DNA from: Cavenderia fasciculata
Taxonomy: Eukaryota; Evosea; Eumycetozoa; Acytosteliales; Cavenderiaceae
NCBI RefSeq assembly: GCF_000203815.1
Contig: NW_004457729.1
Span: 868,674 to 932,673 of the forward strand
DNA length: 64,000 bases
Direction of reading: 5' to 3'
Shown here one piece after another: positions 13,101-24,560 of this stretch (positions within the stretch are counted from its first letter, which is position 1; every line of letters starts with the position of its first letter). The notes under the pieces were generated by a model. It searched no databases and was not told the DNA's origin. It saw only the letters and a program-made list of their open reading frames with translations. The position numbers and the translations under genes were made by a program.

Positions 13101-14140
13101 ATAGAAAGAAAAAAAAGAAAGAGAAATTAGAAATAAATTAAATAAATAAATAAATAAATAAATACGAATAACATACTTTATATCATTACTAACATGTTCA
13201 TTCAACATGGTTTGAGGAACAATATTATAATTATAATATTTTCTAAACATATTAAATAAAGGTACCCAATCAATTACAATATCAATTAATTTCTTTCCAT
13301 GACTACAAACATACAAACAAACAAACAAACAAATGAATATTATTAATATAAAGTGTGATTTTAAATGATTTGTATCTTTTATATATTTGTTGTAACATAC
13401 ATTAAAAGAATAATTAAAAAAGCCATGATACTATTATCGATTGAATTAACTTTACCATCGTATAATAAATTGAATAGAGTGATGATATAGTATTCATAGT
13501 CGGCCTTTGAGAGAGGATATTTCAAGTTGATGTACTTTTTAAGTTGTTGTAATGCCAATTCGATGCCTGCACAATCTGAAATGACAATGCTCCATTCTAG
13601 ACCCTTTTTACATTGCTCGAGCAACTGAATCTGTTCTTGGCGGATGTTGTCCTTGTAGTCGGGTGGGTACAACGTATCGATTCTTTTTTGAAAGTCTCTT
13701 TCTTGTGATGCATCATCTTTGAGACATTCCTTTGGTTCGTATTGTTTATATACAGAATAACATGATATTAATCTTGAGTTATTATTATTATTATTATTAG
13801 ATGTAGTAGATGTGGTAGTAATGGTAGAGATAACACTTTCTGTCTTTGTCGTCGATTCTTCAGAAGAGATCATTTGATCATCTCCTTGTTTCATAATTCG
13901 GTAACTATGTGTCTTTATGATATCATCTTTGTGTTGTTGTTGTTGTTGCTGATTACCATTACCATTACCATTATTGTTAATATTATTATTAGTCATATTA
14001 TTATTAATATGATGACGACGATATAAATGATGATGATTATGATTTATCAATAAATTATTATTATTATTATCTATACTATTATTATCTATATTATTATTAC
14101 TACTACTAAATTCAATGTTGGGTGTGTTGTTAAATTGCAT
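7146..14140 (-). CDS. psme4: Proteasome activator PA200/BLM10 homologue
   Basis: PA200/Blm10 is a huge HEAT-repeat solenoid that caps the 20S proteasome and is linked to acetyl-histone turnover and DNA repair. I built 15 exons: 14140-13401, 13302-13177, 13096-12462, 12389-12264, 12193-11948, 11863-11718, 11639-11013, 10942-10091, 10023-9814, 9741-9419, 9340-8935, 8865-8526, 8451-8255, 8164-7559 and 7460-7146. All junctions keep frame and give 1964 residues, against about 1840 in human. The N-terminal ~110 residues are Asn/His/Gln low complexity. The rest is helical, and its C-terminal section aligns well with human PSME4 (SSPYQIPSYFPP; LSEFWRTHKSTWEEEK). The protein ends in YYA, the family's HbYX-like tail that inserts into the 20S alpha ring. 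Residues around 330-345 of exon 11 hold an acidic insert. Confidence 0.93.
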
Positions 14141-14592
14141 CTTTGTGAAGTTCTTTTTTCAATACACTGTAGGTAGGTGGGTGTCGTGAATTATTTTTAT
14201 TTAATTTTATTTATTTTTTTTAACAAATGTTTGTTTGGAATCTCATGGAGAATTTGGTTTTTAAAGGTTTGGGTTGTTTTCAAAAACAATGCCACCATCA
14301 TCTTTGCATGTCCTATGCGTGGCATGACTCACTATAACTCTTGCAAGACAACGGTCAGTTGAATTGTGCTGTTTCCATCCATCCCTATGACTCTTTTGGA
14401 TTCATCCCCTTTTGTTTTAGCATAATCATTACATTACACTCCTCTTCCAAACCAACCTCATTCTTTTAAAAAAGGTAAAATATATTTATTGTATTCCTTG
14501 ATATTATTATTAATATTAATATTATAATAATTTGGTTTGTTTGGTTTGTTTGGTTTGTTTTGTTTGTTTTTGGTTTTGTTTTTTGTTTTGAT
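14141..14592. other. Intergenic region between the PA200 and TreS genes
   Basis: This spacer holds the PA200 promoter side and the TreS 3' flank. It contains T-rich stretches and an imperfect (GGTTTGTTT)n repeat at about 14531-14588. No reading frame or RNA gene was recognised. Confidence 0.6.
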
Positions 14593-16916
14593 TTATTGAT
14601 GACAAACAATACTTTTTCTTCTTAGGTCTCTTGATGCAGTTCCACCTCCGAGGGTACTGAGTTCACCCATTGAGAACCAATAGAATTGGTATGGGTCAAG
14701 ATCGATTTTAACTACACCGTTGGTATCAATCATGCATTGATGGTCGGTCAGGATATCAACCAAATAATGGGATTGAGGATCATCGTCAATCGTTGATAAC
14801 AACTTTCTAGCTAAATCTTTTTGTGTGCTAAATGAAGCCGATGTTCCAAATACATCGTGTGCTGATAATGTTGTTGGTCCTACTATATGTGGTTGAGCTG
14901 GTTGTTGAGCTGGTTGTTGTGGTTGAGTTGGTTGTTGTTGAGCACCATCTTTTCTTCTTGTGGGAGTTGGAGTCCTCCATTGAGTTTGCATGTCTTTGTG
15001 TATCTTGAGAGTACATGATTGTGGCTCATTGGTAAGGTTATGGATAATTAACATTCGATCAATACCAAATACACGTAGGTAGGCTGTAACGTGTCGGTTG
15101 TTGGTAGGGACCCATGTAAAGGAGCCGTGACCAAACGACATGTGTTTGCGACGACGTTGGATCATCTGACGAATGATGTGGAATAGACTAGACGGATCCT
15201 TCTCAGCTTCCTTGACATTGACACGTTGGTATCCATAGATGGGATCGTCTATCACCTGTGAATAGGGGTGTCTCGACGTTGAGAACCCTCCATTAGGGTA
15301 CGAGTCATCCCACTGCATCGGTGTTCTAACTCCATGTCTATCCTCCAACCATATATTATCACCCATCCCAATCTCATCGCCATAATAAATAATAGGTGAC
15401 CCCGGCAATGTAAACAATAATGAATATGCCAATTCAATCTTTCTTTGATCATTGTCCAACTAAAATGAAAAATAAATGTAAATAAAAATAAATATAAATG
15501 TTTGTATATAGTATTGTATATGTAAATTTGTACATACAAGAGGAGCCAATCTTCTTCTAATACCAAGATTAATTTTCATTCTTGGGATGGGAGCATAATG
15601 AGCCCACATTTCCTTTCTTTCGTCGGGAGTGACCATTTCAAGGGTGAGTTCATCATGGTTACGAAGGAATGTGACCCATTGACAGGTGGCGGGGATAGGT
15701 GGTGTCAGTTCCATGATTTCTTTGAGACATTGACCATCACCTCTCATGATGGACATGTAGACACGTGGCATCACTGGGAAATGGAATCCCATGTTGAATT
15801 CGTCTCCTTCACCCTCGCCAAAATACTTTCTCACCTCGTTTGGCATTTGACAAGCTTCGGCCAAGATGACACGTCCCGGGTACTGATTGTCGATAAACTT
15901 TCTCATCTCTTTTAGGAAATCATGCGTCTCTTGTAGATTCTCGCAACTCGTTCCATCACGTTCAAACAAATATGGTACTGCATCCACTCTGAATCCATCG
16001 ATACCCAAATCCAACCAAAACTTCATAATGTTTAGCATCTCTTGCTGTACCTTTGGATTATCAAAATTTAAATCTGGTTGTTCTTTATAAAATCTATGCC
16101 AATAATATTGTCCTGCTACTGGATCAAATGTCTAAAACAAACAAACAAACAAGATTATTAATAATCTAAACATTCTTTTTCTATTTCTTTTTCTTAACTG
16201 TCTTACCCAATTTGAAGTTTCAACATCTAAAAAGATAATTCTAGCTTCTTTGTATTTTGTAGGAGTGTCACTCCAAACAAAGTAATCTCTAAAAGGTGAA
16301 TTCCTGTCTTTTCTAGCCTCTTGAAACCATTTGTGTTGTTCCGAACAATGGTTTGGAATAAAGTCGGCTATAATCTTCATATTTCTTTCGTGTACTGCTT
16401 TTACCAATACCTTGAAATCGTTCAATGTTCCATAATCTGGATGTATATCACAATAATCTGCTACATCATATCCGTCATCCTAAAAAGAGGTAGTAAAAAA
16501 AAAAAGAAAAGAAAGTAAGTATTTAATTAATTAATATGTTATATGTTATTATTTATGATTAACAAACTTTTAAAGGAGAAGGATAAATTGGTAATAACCA
16601 GATACAATCAACACCTAGGGAATGAAGATAATCAAGTTTTGCAGTGATACCTGATATACCTCCATTTCCAGTACCTTCGACATCACAAAAGGCACGTACA
16701 TAGACTTCATAAAAGATAGCCTCTTTGTACCATAGTGTATTGGATGACACTGATTCTTCAGAGTGTTCGTGTTGTGAGTAATCAAACAACTCTTCAGACG
16801 ATGATGTCAATGGACTCACTTCATAGCCATTACCTGACATATCCAATGATATAGTACTGTTACCCAATATCGATGGTGTACTACGATTCAATGCATTATT
16901 ACTACTTCCATTGAGT

Positions 16917-16948
<32 letters not shown>

Positions 16949-16984
16949 TGATCCTGCGATCAGAGGTGATATATTTGCTGCCAT
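14593..16984 (-). CDS. treS: Trehalose synthase (maltose alpha-D-glucosyltransferase), GH13
   Basis: TreS interconverts maltose and trehalose by intramolecular transglucosylation. Exons are 16984-16568, 16479-16207, 16131-15538 and 15459-14593, giving 716 residues. The N-terminal ~80 residues are Gln/Ser/Asn-rich and precede [15 protein letters not shown], the usual TreS start. The GH13 barrel carries DDGYDVADY, the nucleophile Asp280 ([10 protein letters not shown]), the acid/base Glu322 (ILAEACQ) and Asp390 ([13 protein letters not shown]). [27 protein letters not shown] and VRTPMQW are strongly characteristic of TreS rather than other GH13 amylases. A Gln/Pro/Thr insert lies near residue 580. 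No fused maltokinase domain is present. The family is mainly bacterial, so ancient transfer is possible, but the gene has host-style introns and low-complexity tracts. A role in spore trehalose is inference. Confidence 0.92.
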
Positions 16985-18648
16985 ATGTATCCCTCTATAC
17001 TATACTATTATTATTATTTGATTATAATTTCTATTTATATTATCTTTCTTCTTTTTGTTGATTTAATCTTTAAAGTTAACTTGAATGTTTGTTGTTCAAT
17101 TATTATATTATTTATTATTGTATTATTATTAAATTTGGAGAGGAGACTGGTTGAATTTCAATTGGTTTATTGAACCGATGATTATCATCATGGATGCATG
17201 CTGCTGATAATAATAATATTATTACAATCGTTCGCTGTCTATCTCAGCTCTTTTACCACGCATTTTGATAGACGGCGTGTGTGAGTGCTGATGCTGCGAT
17301 CAACCAACATGCTTGTGGAAGGGGAGGGGTATAAGAGAGAGGAGGAGTACTGTGGGTTTTCAATACTTCAACTTCATTTTTGATTATTATAATTTGCGAT
17401 GCAATATTAGTTTGAATGAACATCAAACTAGGAGTGCACGAATTTCAATTATTTTTAAAAAAATAATAATAATCTTTTATTTCTTCAAAGATTTTATTTG
17501 ATTCATGATAAAAGAAGAATCAGCAGAAACAAGGAATGAAAATAAACAAAAATAATAAATAAAAGGAAAAAAAAGTTTTGAAGTTCCAGTCTTTGATTTT
17601 CCATGCACTATTAATTAAAATCTAAATCGCTTGGATTTTCAATGTAGTAGAATGTGTAGTAGACAACTAATAGGTCTTGTTCATCAACCAGAACCTTTAT
17701 TATCATTAATAATTGTTTATCTTTTACTGACTCATAAAAAAATAGATACAAAACTTAAATTCTAAAGTTAACCAAGCAAGTAGTGATTACGAGAATTTGT
17801 TGTGAAGTTGGAAATTTATCAAACTTGAAAAGAGATTATCCATTTCCGATATTTCGTCGGAAAATATTAATAATAATAAAAATTAATAATATTATTTTTA
17901 ATAAATAAATAAATACAAATAATTGCCCTTATAATTATTATTATTATTAACCAGGCGCAAAAAAATATATTTTACGAATTGAAAAAACTGATCGATACCA
18001 GACTATGTTTAGGGCAGGTTCCGTTGATCATAGTTTTTACGAAAAACTAAAGTTTCAGACCGTCGGTACAGTACTGCAATGGTCGACGATGATGATGGTG
18101 GTGGTGGTGGGAGCCCACCCTTTAAGATTTCATACTAGACGAGGTCGTCAATGCAACCTCGCGTTTGCGGATGCTTGCCTGGCCATACACCGATCTTGTC
18201 GTATTTGGGAGGGAGCTGTTTAAAAAAAAAAACTCTTCACTAGATACTCTAGATATTTACGTTGTTGAATTACTCTGGCAACACAGCTCATATAATTTTT
18301 TAATTTCAATGGAGCAATATGAATTCTCTTTTCTCCTTGTCCTCATCCTTGGTACATGTAATTCCTGGGTTCAATTTAAATTATTTTTCGTAATTTACTC
18401 TTTTCTTTGCTCTCTCGCTCTAGAGTAGAGTAACCGACTGCTATTTAATCATGTCATTTACACCACCATCAAATCATCATCCAAACATCTATCTAATCAA
18501 CTATCTTTATATTTTATCAAAAATATTTTAGTTTAGTTTTTTTCTTTTCTTTATCCAATCCAAATCTAAATCAACTTACCTTTTTTATATATATACCTTT
18601 TGCATATTCAATTTTCACCAAATTCCAAGTGCATTAATCACAACAACA
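16985..18648. other. 1.66 kb divergent spacer between TreS and the saposin gene
   Basis: This spacer carries the promoters of TreS (left) and the saposin gene (right). It is A+T-rich with ATT and AATA repeats, plus a slightly more GC-rich patch at 18005-18220 with a short GGT repeat. A TATA-like stretch lies at 18582-18596. Short open frames here lack family resemblance or supporting composition, and I found no tRNA-like fold. Confidence 0.5.
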
Positions 18649-19392
18649 ATGAAATTCTTATTAGTTGTCTTTTTAATTTTCGCCGCTTTGTTGGCCACTG
18701 TCAGTGCCGACCGTATGGATCTCCAAGACGACATGCTCGAGAGAAAGCCACACATCAACAACCAATTGAAATGCGATGTCTGCCACTACGTAGTCAAGGC
18801 CACTGAAGACCTCGTCTCGAGAAACTACACCCAACGTCAAATCGTCAACCACTTGGAGAGCGCCTGCCACCGTCTCCCACACAAGTGGGCCAAGCAATGC
18901 GAACACATTGTCTCTGCCAACGCCGTCACCATCATCAAGAAGTTGGTCGCCCACGAAACCCCAGACAAGGTCTGCAAGCAAATTCACATGTGCAAGTCCA
19001 TGTTTGGTGAAGAGCCACTCCTCCAAGATCTCTTTGAAGTTGAATCCGACTCTGACTCTGACTCTGATGACTCTGACTATGAACTCTTCAACCTCCAAGC
19101 CGTCGAACAACTCGAAAAGAAGCACCACAAGTGGCACCCAAAGAACCCACTCAAGCACTTAAAGTGCAAGGCCTGCAAGATGATTGCCAGCAAGGCTGAA
19201 AAGTACGTTGTTGCCGGTCGTCCAGCCCATGAAATCGAAGCCGCCATGGACGGAGAATGCAACCACCTCGGTATCCACGAAGCCGTCAAGGTCTGCAAGA
19301 GCATCGTTCACTCCACCATGAACCACATCATCGACGAAATCAAGAAGCACGGTGATGCCAACCATGTTTGCAAGGCTGTCCACATGTGTTAA
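18649..19392 (+). CDS. Secreted protein with two saposin-B domains
   Basis: The gene is a single exon of 247 residues. An N-terminal signal peptide (~residues 1-20, KFLLVVFLIFAALLATVSA) targets it to the secretory or lysosomal route. Saposin-B domain 1 starts at Cys42/Cys45 (LKCDVCHYVV), continues with the middle Cys pair and ends at VCKQIHMC. Domain 2 begins at LKCKACKMI and ends with the final residue Cys. Six Cys in each domain fit the three-disulfide saposin pattern. An acidic Ser-Asp linker (residues ~130-145) separates the domains. Relatives include lipid-binding saposins and amoebapore-like proteins of amoebae; sequence alone does not tell whether this one binds lipids, aids hydrolases or permeabilises bacteria. 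The exon is rich in C-ending codons, suggesting high expression. Confidence 0.88.
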   Translation: MKFLLVVFLIFAALLATVSADRMDLQDDMLERKPHINNQLKCDVCHYVVKATEDLVSRNYTQRQIVNHLESACHRLPHKWAKQCEHIVSANAVTIIKKLVAHETPDKVCKQIHMCKSMFGEEPLLQDLFEVESDSDSDSDDSDYELFNLQAVEQLEKKHHKWHPKNPLKHLKCKACKMIASKAEKYVVAGRPAHEIEAAMDGECNHLGIHEAVKVCKSIVHSTMNHIIDEIKKHGDANHVCKAVHMC

Positions 19393-19722
19393 GTTAAGTT
19401 AACTCTAACCAATCAACCAACAACTGTAGTATACAACAACAATACAAACCAACTAGTATACAGTGTGTATATGTTTTTTTCCTCTTCTTTTACAAAAAAA
19501 AAGGTTTATAAATAAATAAATATTCTTTATAACAAATAATAATAATAATGTATAATATAGTGTATTATCTTTTAAAATATATATTTAATAACAATAATAA
19601 TAATCTTTTCAAAAATAATGAAAGATGGATGATCGTCACCCTCCCTCCCTTTTTTGGATTTTTTTTTTTGAATAAGTTCAGTTCAAGTACTCGAACGCGA
19701 CGAATACAAATAATAATAATAA
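19393..19722. other. Intergenic region between the saposin and DONSON genes
   Basis: This short A+T-rich spacer contains the saposin gene 3' flank, AAT repeats and a CCCTCCCTCCC pyrimidine tract at about 19640. Nothing else is recognisable. Confidence 0.55.
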
Positions 19723-22088
19723 ATGAGAAAAGCAACTAAACATAAATTAGTAGAGGAAGAGGAAGAAGAACAACAAGATGGTAATGGTGGTGACAAAGAT
19801 ATAGATAAAGAAAAGGATGATAATCCAATAAAGAGAAAAAAGGTTACAATTAATACTGAAATCACTATCAATTCAAATGGTAGTAGTAAGAGTAGTAGTA
19901 CTACGACTATGATGGATCAAGAGAAAGAAAAAGAGAAAGAGAAACAATCTACTACTACTACTACTACTACACCTACTATTGGTGAATTGACAAAGACACC
20001 TCAGAAACCTACATTTAGTTTTACAAAGTATACTCCTTCAAAATCAAATATCTTGGTTAATACAACTTCACCAATATCATCTACGGCTACGACGACAACA
20101 ACGAATAATAATAATGGTGTTGGAGATACTTTAAAGTTTAATATTGGTAAAATACCTCAAACACCTCATAGTGTAAAGAAGATTAGATTGCTAAAGACAT
20201 CATTGGAATCAATTACTCAAGATGCAACACAACAACAAGAAGATGCAAAATCTGGGAAAAAGAAACCACTGCTGTCAACATCTTCACCTGCAATGTCTAA
20301 TCCATTTGCAAATGACAATAATCATAGAGGTGCTAAAAAGTCAGCCTCCTCCTCTTCTTCCTCTGGCAAGAGTAACAAGTTATTATCAATGTTTTTGGAA
20401 TCATCATCTGATAATAGTAAAATGCAAGTTGATTCACCCACTTCATCAACATCATCATCGAATCAAGTAAATGATGATGGTCAAGATGAAGAAACAAAGA
20501 AAAAAGAAGAATTGGAAAAGAAACAAAAGGAATTGGAAAGATTATCAACGATTACAAGTAACCACATACCAAATGATCTTAGTCTAAAGACACAATTAAC
20601 ATTTTCAACCAATGGAGTAAGCTTTTCGTGGTGTACAGATGCTCTCAAGTGCCCATCTACACAACAACAAAAAGAATTCCGTGATGCATGTACCTATCAT
20701 TTATCACCAGCATCATCCATTCCTTGGGATGTCCAAAATGATACAGTCATCAACGATCCCCTAAAATTAAGATGGATGGAGTGTCGTTGGGAGGATTGGT
20801 ATGATATAATCAACACCATAACAAATCATACATATAAAACATTTATTAATATTAATATTTTGATTGTATTGTATTATTATAAATTTATAGGTATCAAAGT
20901 TACGAATCATTATATCGTAATTTACAATTAAATAATTTAAATTATTTCTATTTAATGCATTCTGAATGGTGTTGTATGTTTTATCGTGATGCAAATACTT
21001 CTACATCTACATCCACACCTACATCTGCTGGCATTAAAGTAGCAATTAATCCATGTAATTACAAGATTAAAACATTATTGGATGGAGAAGGAATTAAATA
21101 CACTTTTCCATTCCAATCGGTTAAAGTCGCCAAAAAGGAAGAGGTTGTCATTACGACAGAAGAGGAGAAACAAATGAAAAAAGAGTTGAAAGAGTTGGGT
21201 AAAGCGAGGAAGTCGATGGGTGGCGATTCACTACGTCCACTGAGAAAGACAATGGATGTGTCGCTCTTTCAACAACAAACTGCGTCGAGTGCGTTGGCAC
21301 TCGTCGAAGATGCCGAGAGCGTCGACAAGATGTACCACTTTTTTGTGCGTCGTCTTATCTGGATCAACCAATATCACCAGAATCGTGCCAATATTGGAGT
21401 AGCGACCATCTCCAAGAGTGCATCAGCCAACAGTAACGACGTGGCAGCGTCATCATTGTCTCGATCAAATGAAATACAGACACTGTACACTCCAAAAAAG
21501 ATTCAGTCATCTGATTACCAAAGACAGGCCAAATTGATGGATGATCTAGAGGAAGATCAGGCCACCGGTGGTAGTGGAGGAGAGTACTACAACTCGATGA
21601 TCCTGTGTCGTGATGTCCCTGTTCTCATTGCCAAGCAACCATTTACAGGTGGCACAATAAAATGCACAAGAATCATCAGCAATGCAATGGTCACCACCAA
21701 AAAGTCAATCTTTGAATCGAGCAATGGCACCAACGACAACAAAACCTATCGTCTTGAATTGGACGGACCCATCCTACCAGATAATCTGGCGGCACTGTGT
21801 CGAGGTGGACTCCTCACACCCATTACCCACCAACAAGGCTACACATGTAAAATCCATACACATGATTTCACAAATGGTTTTAATATTCTATTAAACAATA
21901 ACAATAACAATAATGCATTGAACAACAACAAAAAATCTAAAGATCATAATAATAATAATAATAATAATAATAATCAACAACAACAACAACAACAACTCGA
22001 CAGCAAAGACATTATAAAGAATATTAATTTTAGAATAGATCCATTAAATGATAATGAATTTATTTATGAATCTATGAAATCACAATAA
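19723..22088 (+). CDS. donson: DONSON/Humpty-dumpty replication-factor homologue
   Basis: DONSON helps deliver GINS to MCM during CMG helicase assembly and stabilises forks in animals. Exons are 19723-20798 and 20891-22088 with a 92-base intron; TG+G restores Trp and gives 757 residues. The first ~290 residues are low complexity (Glu, Thr, Ser, Lys) with TP-rich patches. The conserved part begins at FSWCTDALKCPS and runs through RWMECRWEDWYQSYESLYRN, YFYLMHSEWCCMFYRD and CNYKIKTLLDGEGIKYTFPF. These correspond to the EWRESLQSVYDLLR, FYVCTYQFTVLF and GLREAMRDEGIEFSLPL blocks of human DONSON. The C-terminal DGPILPDNLAALC block is also family-like. An Asn/Gln tract interrupts the end. Nuclear localisation is expected. 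Identification rests on motif order by eye. Confidence 0.78.
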
Positions 22089-22829
22089 ATAAATAAATAA
22101 ATAAATAAAATGGAATATATTAATATATGTTTATACATACCTTAAATGGGGATTGATCAAAGGATTGATCAATCAATTGTCCGGAGGAAAGAAAGATGAA
22201 GACAAACTTTCAATCGACTATATATTGCAAATCCATTGAATGGAGCTTAGCTTCATCTTTCTTCTTTGTATGGGCTGAGAGTTTTCCGTGATTCGAATTG
22301 AGAATTGTCTTGAAATAAACCTACTTATGAATTAAAAGAGTAAAAGTTGAATCTATTGAATTGTGAGTATTTGAAACTGTGAACTGATCTATAGTTTTAG
22401 TAGAGAATAAAGTGTTTGAGGTCAGAGTTGAGTTGGGTGGGATTCTCTATGTGAGAGTCTTGTTTTGAGTAAATCCGACCGGATTAGGGTCTGATAGTGA
22501 AGTGTCTTTTACCTTTTTTGATTAAACATCCTACTGCATTAATATACCTTGTACCTGTATGTCTGTGTCTTTCTCCCTCTTCACAGGAATTACGATACTC
22601 TCCCTTATTCTTGTCATTTCATTCTTTTAAACACAAAAATAATTATAATTATAAATAATAACAACAAACTTTCATCAAGTTCACCTCACACCTTTGCATT
22701 TGTCATATTTTTCAGCAAAAGAGATATTTTATATTAATTAAAGAGTTGAAGAAAAGTTCATTGAATTAAATATACATATATTTATTTATTTATTTATTTA
22801 TTTATTTTATTTATCAAGTACTTTCAAAT
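22089..22829. other. Intergenic region between the DONSON and lyase genes
   Basis: An (AATA)n tract follows the DONSON stop and a (TTTA)n tract (22779-22808) precedes the lyase start. A 13-base inverted repeat pairs 22189-22201 with 22251-22263 around a 49-base loop, and direct copies of GATTGATCAA lie at 22151-22172. No open frame is convincing. Confidence 0.5.
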
Positions 22830-24560
22830 ATGGAGAATATAAAGATAATATCAAAGATTATAAAGAATTCAGGTATTGAACAAACATTTGGAGTGGTAGG
22901 TGTACCGATCACCAATGTAGTATATCAAATGCAAAAGGATGGATTACCATTCTACGGCTTTAGAAATGAACAGGCTGCATCGTATGCAGCTAGTATCGTT
23001 GGTTATTTGACTAGAAAGCCTGCCCTCTGCTTTACAGTGTCTGGTCCGGGTCTGATTCATGCGTTGCCTGGTGCTATCAATGCACAAGCAAACAGCTTCC
23101 CATTGGTTGTGATGTCGTCGTCTCCCAACCCTGCCGACCTCAACAAGGGCAGCTTTCAAGAGTGTCCTCAGTTTGCTGCCGCCGTACCATGCTTCAAGAC
23201 ATGCTACTATCCACCAACGATCGAGCAGTTTGCAACCTACTTTATCAGAGCGGTGCGTGAGAGTGTGTCGGGTCGTCCCGGTCCTGTCTACATACAAGTG
23301 CCATCCGTGTTGATGCAAGGAACGGCTCAAATCAACGATGCAAACAAATCATTGATTGAAAACATCGATACATATGGTATCATCGAGTACGACGAGATCC
23401 CACGCCCCGTTCCACAAAGAGGTCAGATTGAAGAGGCATTGCAAATGTTGATCAGTCGTGCCAAGCGTCCTCTTATCATTGGTGGAAAGGGTGCAGCCTA
23501 CAGCGGTGCTGAGAAAGAGTTGCGCAGACTAGTCGATGCCACCAAGATCCCCTTTTTGCCATCACCGATGGGCAAGGGTATTGTGTCGGACGAAGACGAG
23601 TACAGCGTTGCCAGTGCACGTTCGGTCGCGTTGAAACGTGCCGACTATATTCTCGTGTTGGGTGCACGACTAAACTGGATGTTTGGGTATGGTGTCAATG
23701 GATTCGCGTCAGATGTCAAGTTTATTGTCGTCGATATCTTTGCAGAGCATCAGTCCCATATTCCAGCCAACTCTTTATTCCTTCTCGGTGATATCCGTGC
23801 GACACTCGAGGAAATGAACTCGGTCTGCGAGACTGCGTTCAAGGCGGCCGTCCACAATGGATCCGGTCAAGATAGACAGAGCTGGATGAAGGAGTTGACC
23901 GACAAGGCTGGCGCCAACGCATCATCACTCAAAAAGCAAATGGAAGAGCCACAACAAGACGGCCAGCAATTGACCTACCACCAAGTATACAATGTACTCG
24001 CAAGACATATTCCCAAGAACGCACCATTTGTCAATGAAGGTGCCAACACGATGGATATCGGACGTGTCTGTATCCAGCACACCGACCCTCGTTGTCGTCT
24101 AGACTGTGGTTCTCTATCGACCATGGGTGTTGGCGTAGGCTATGCTATCGCCGCATCGGCAGTCTATAACAACAAGAGAACCGTCTATGCCGTCCAAGGA
24201 GACAGTGCATTTGGATTCAGTGGCATGGAGATTGAGGTAGCCGTTCGTTATCGCCAACCCATCCTATTCATCATCATCAACAATAACGGTATCTATGAAG
24301 GATTGGACACTATCCAAGACCACTCTCCCACCGCCATCCCACCCACTGCTCTCACCCCCAAGATCAGATACGATGTCATGATGCAATCATTTGGCGGTCA
24401 AGGCCACTCTGTATCCACCACTGACCAACTCCAAGACATTCTCTCCAAACTCCCTAGAAACAAACAAACCAATGAAATCCAACTTGAAGATCCAGTCCTC
24501 ATCAATGTCTTTATTAAACCATCAAGTGTTTTACCCAAAATTTTAAATGCAGCTCATTAA
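22830..24560 (+). CDS. hacl1: 2-hydroxyacyl-CoA lyase / oxalyl-CoA decarboxylase family enzyme
   Basis: This is a thiamine-diphosphate enzyme of 576 residues in a single exon, close to the 578 of human HACL1. It keeps the catalytic Glu in FRNEQAASYAAS, the SGPGLIHALPGA loop, the KGAAYSGAEKELRRLVD and PFLPSPMGKG middle-domain blocks, GARLNWMFGYG, and the ThDP/Mg site from GDSAFGFSGMEIE to NNNGIYEG. HACL1 cleaves 2-hydroxyacyl-CoAs in phytanate and 2-hydroxy fatty-acid alpha-oxidation; bacterial oxalyl-CoA decarboxylase shares most of these motifs. The C-terminus is ...NAAH rather than a PTS1 tripeptide, and I see no PTS2, so peroxisomal import is not supported. I favour HACL1 from the SGPGLIHAL loop, but substrate assignment is uncertain. 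Confidence 0.85.
   Translation: MENIKIISKIIKNSGIEQTFGVVGVPITNVVYQMQKDGLPFYGFRNEQAASYAASIVGYLTRKPALCFTVSGPGLIHALPGAINAQANSFPLVVMSSSPNPADLNKGSFQECPQFAAAVPCFKTCYYPPTIEQFATYFIRAVRESVSGRPGPVYIQVPSVLMQGTAQINDANKSLIENIDTYGIIEYDEIPRPVPQRGQIEEALQMLISRAKRPLIIGGKGAAYSGAEKELRRLVDATKIPFLPSPMGKGIVSDEDEYSVASARSVALKRADYILVLGARLNWMFGYGVNGFASDVKFIVVDIFAEHQSHIPANSLFLLGDIRATLEEMNSVCETAFKAAVHNGSGQDRQSWMKELTDKAGANASSLKKQMEEPQQDGQQLTYHQVYNVLARHIPKNAPFVNEGANTMDIGRVCIQHTDPRCRLDCGSLSTMGVGVGYAIAASAVYNNKRTVYAVQGDSAFGFSGMEIEVAVRYRQPILFIIINNNGIYEGLDTIQDHSPTAIPPTALTPKIRYDVMMQSFGGQGHSVSTTDQLQDILSKLPRNKQTNEIQLEDPVLINVFIKPSSVLPKILNAAH

Noticed and set aside
18005-18428. Open frames in the TreS-saposin spacer
   Set aside because: They have no domain resemblance, no splice logic, and overlap one another with spacer-like composition.
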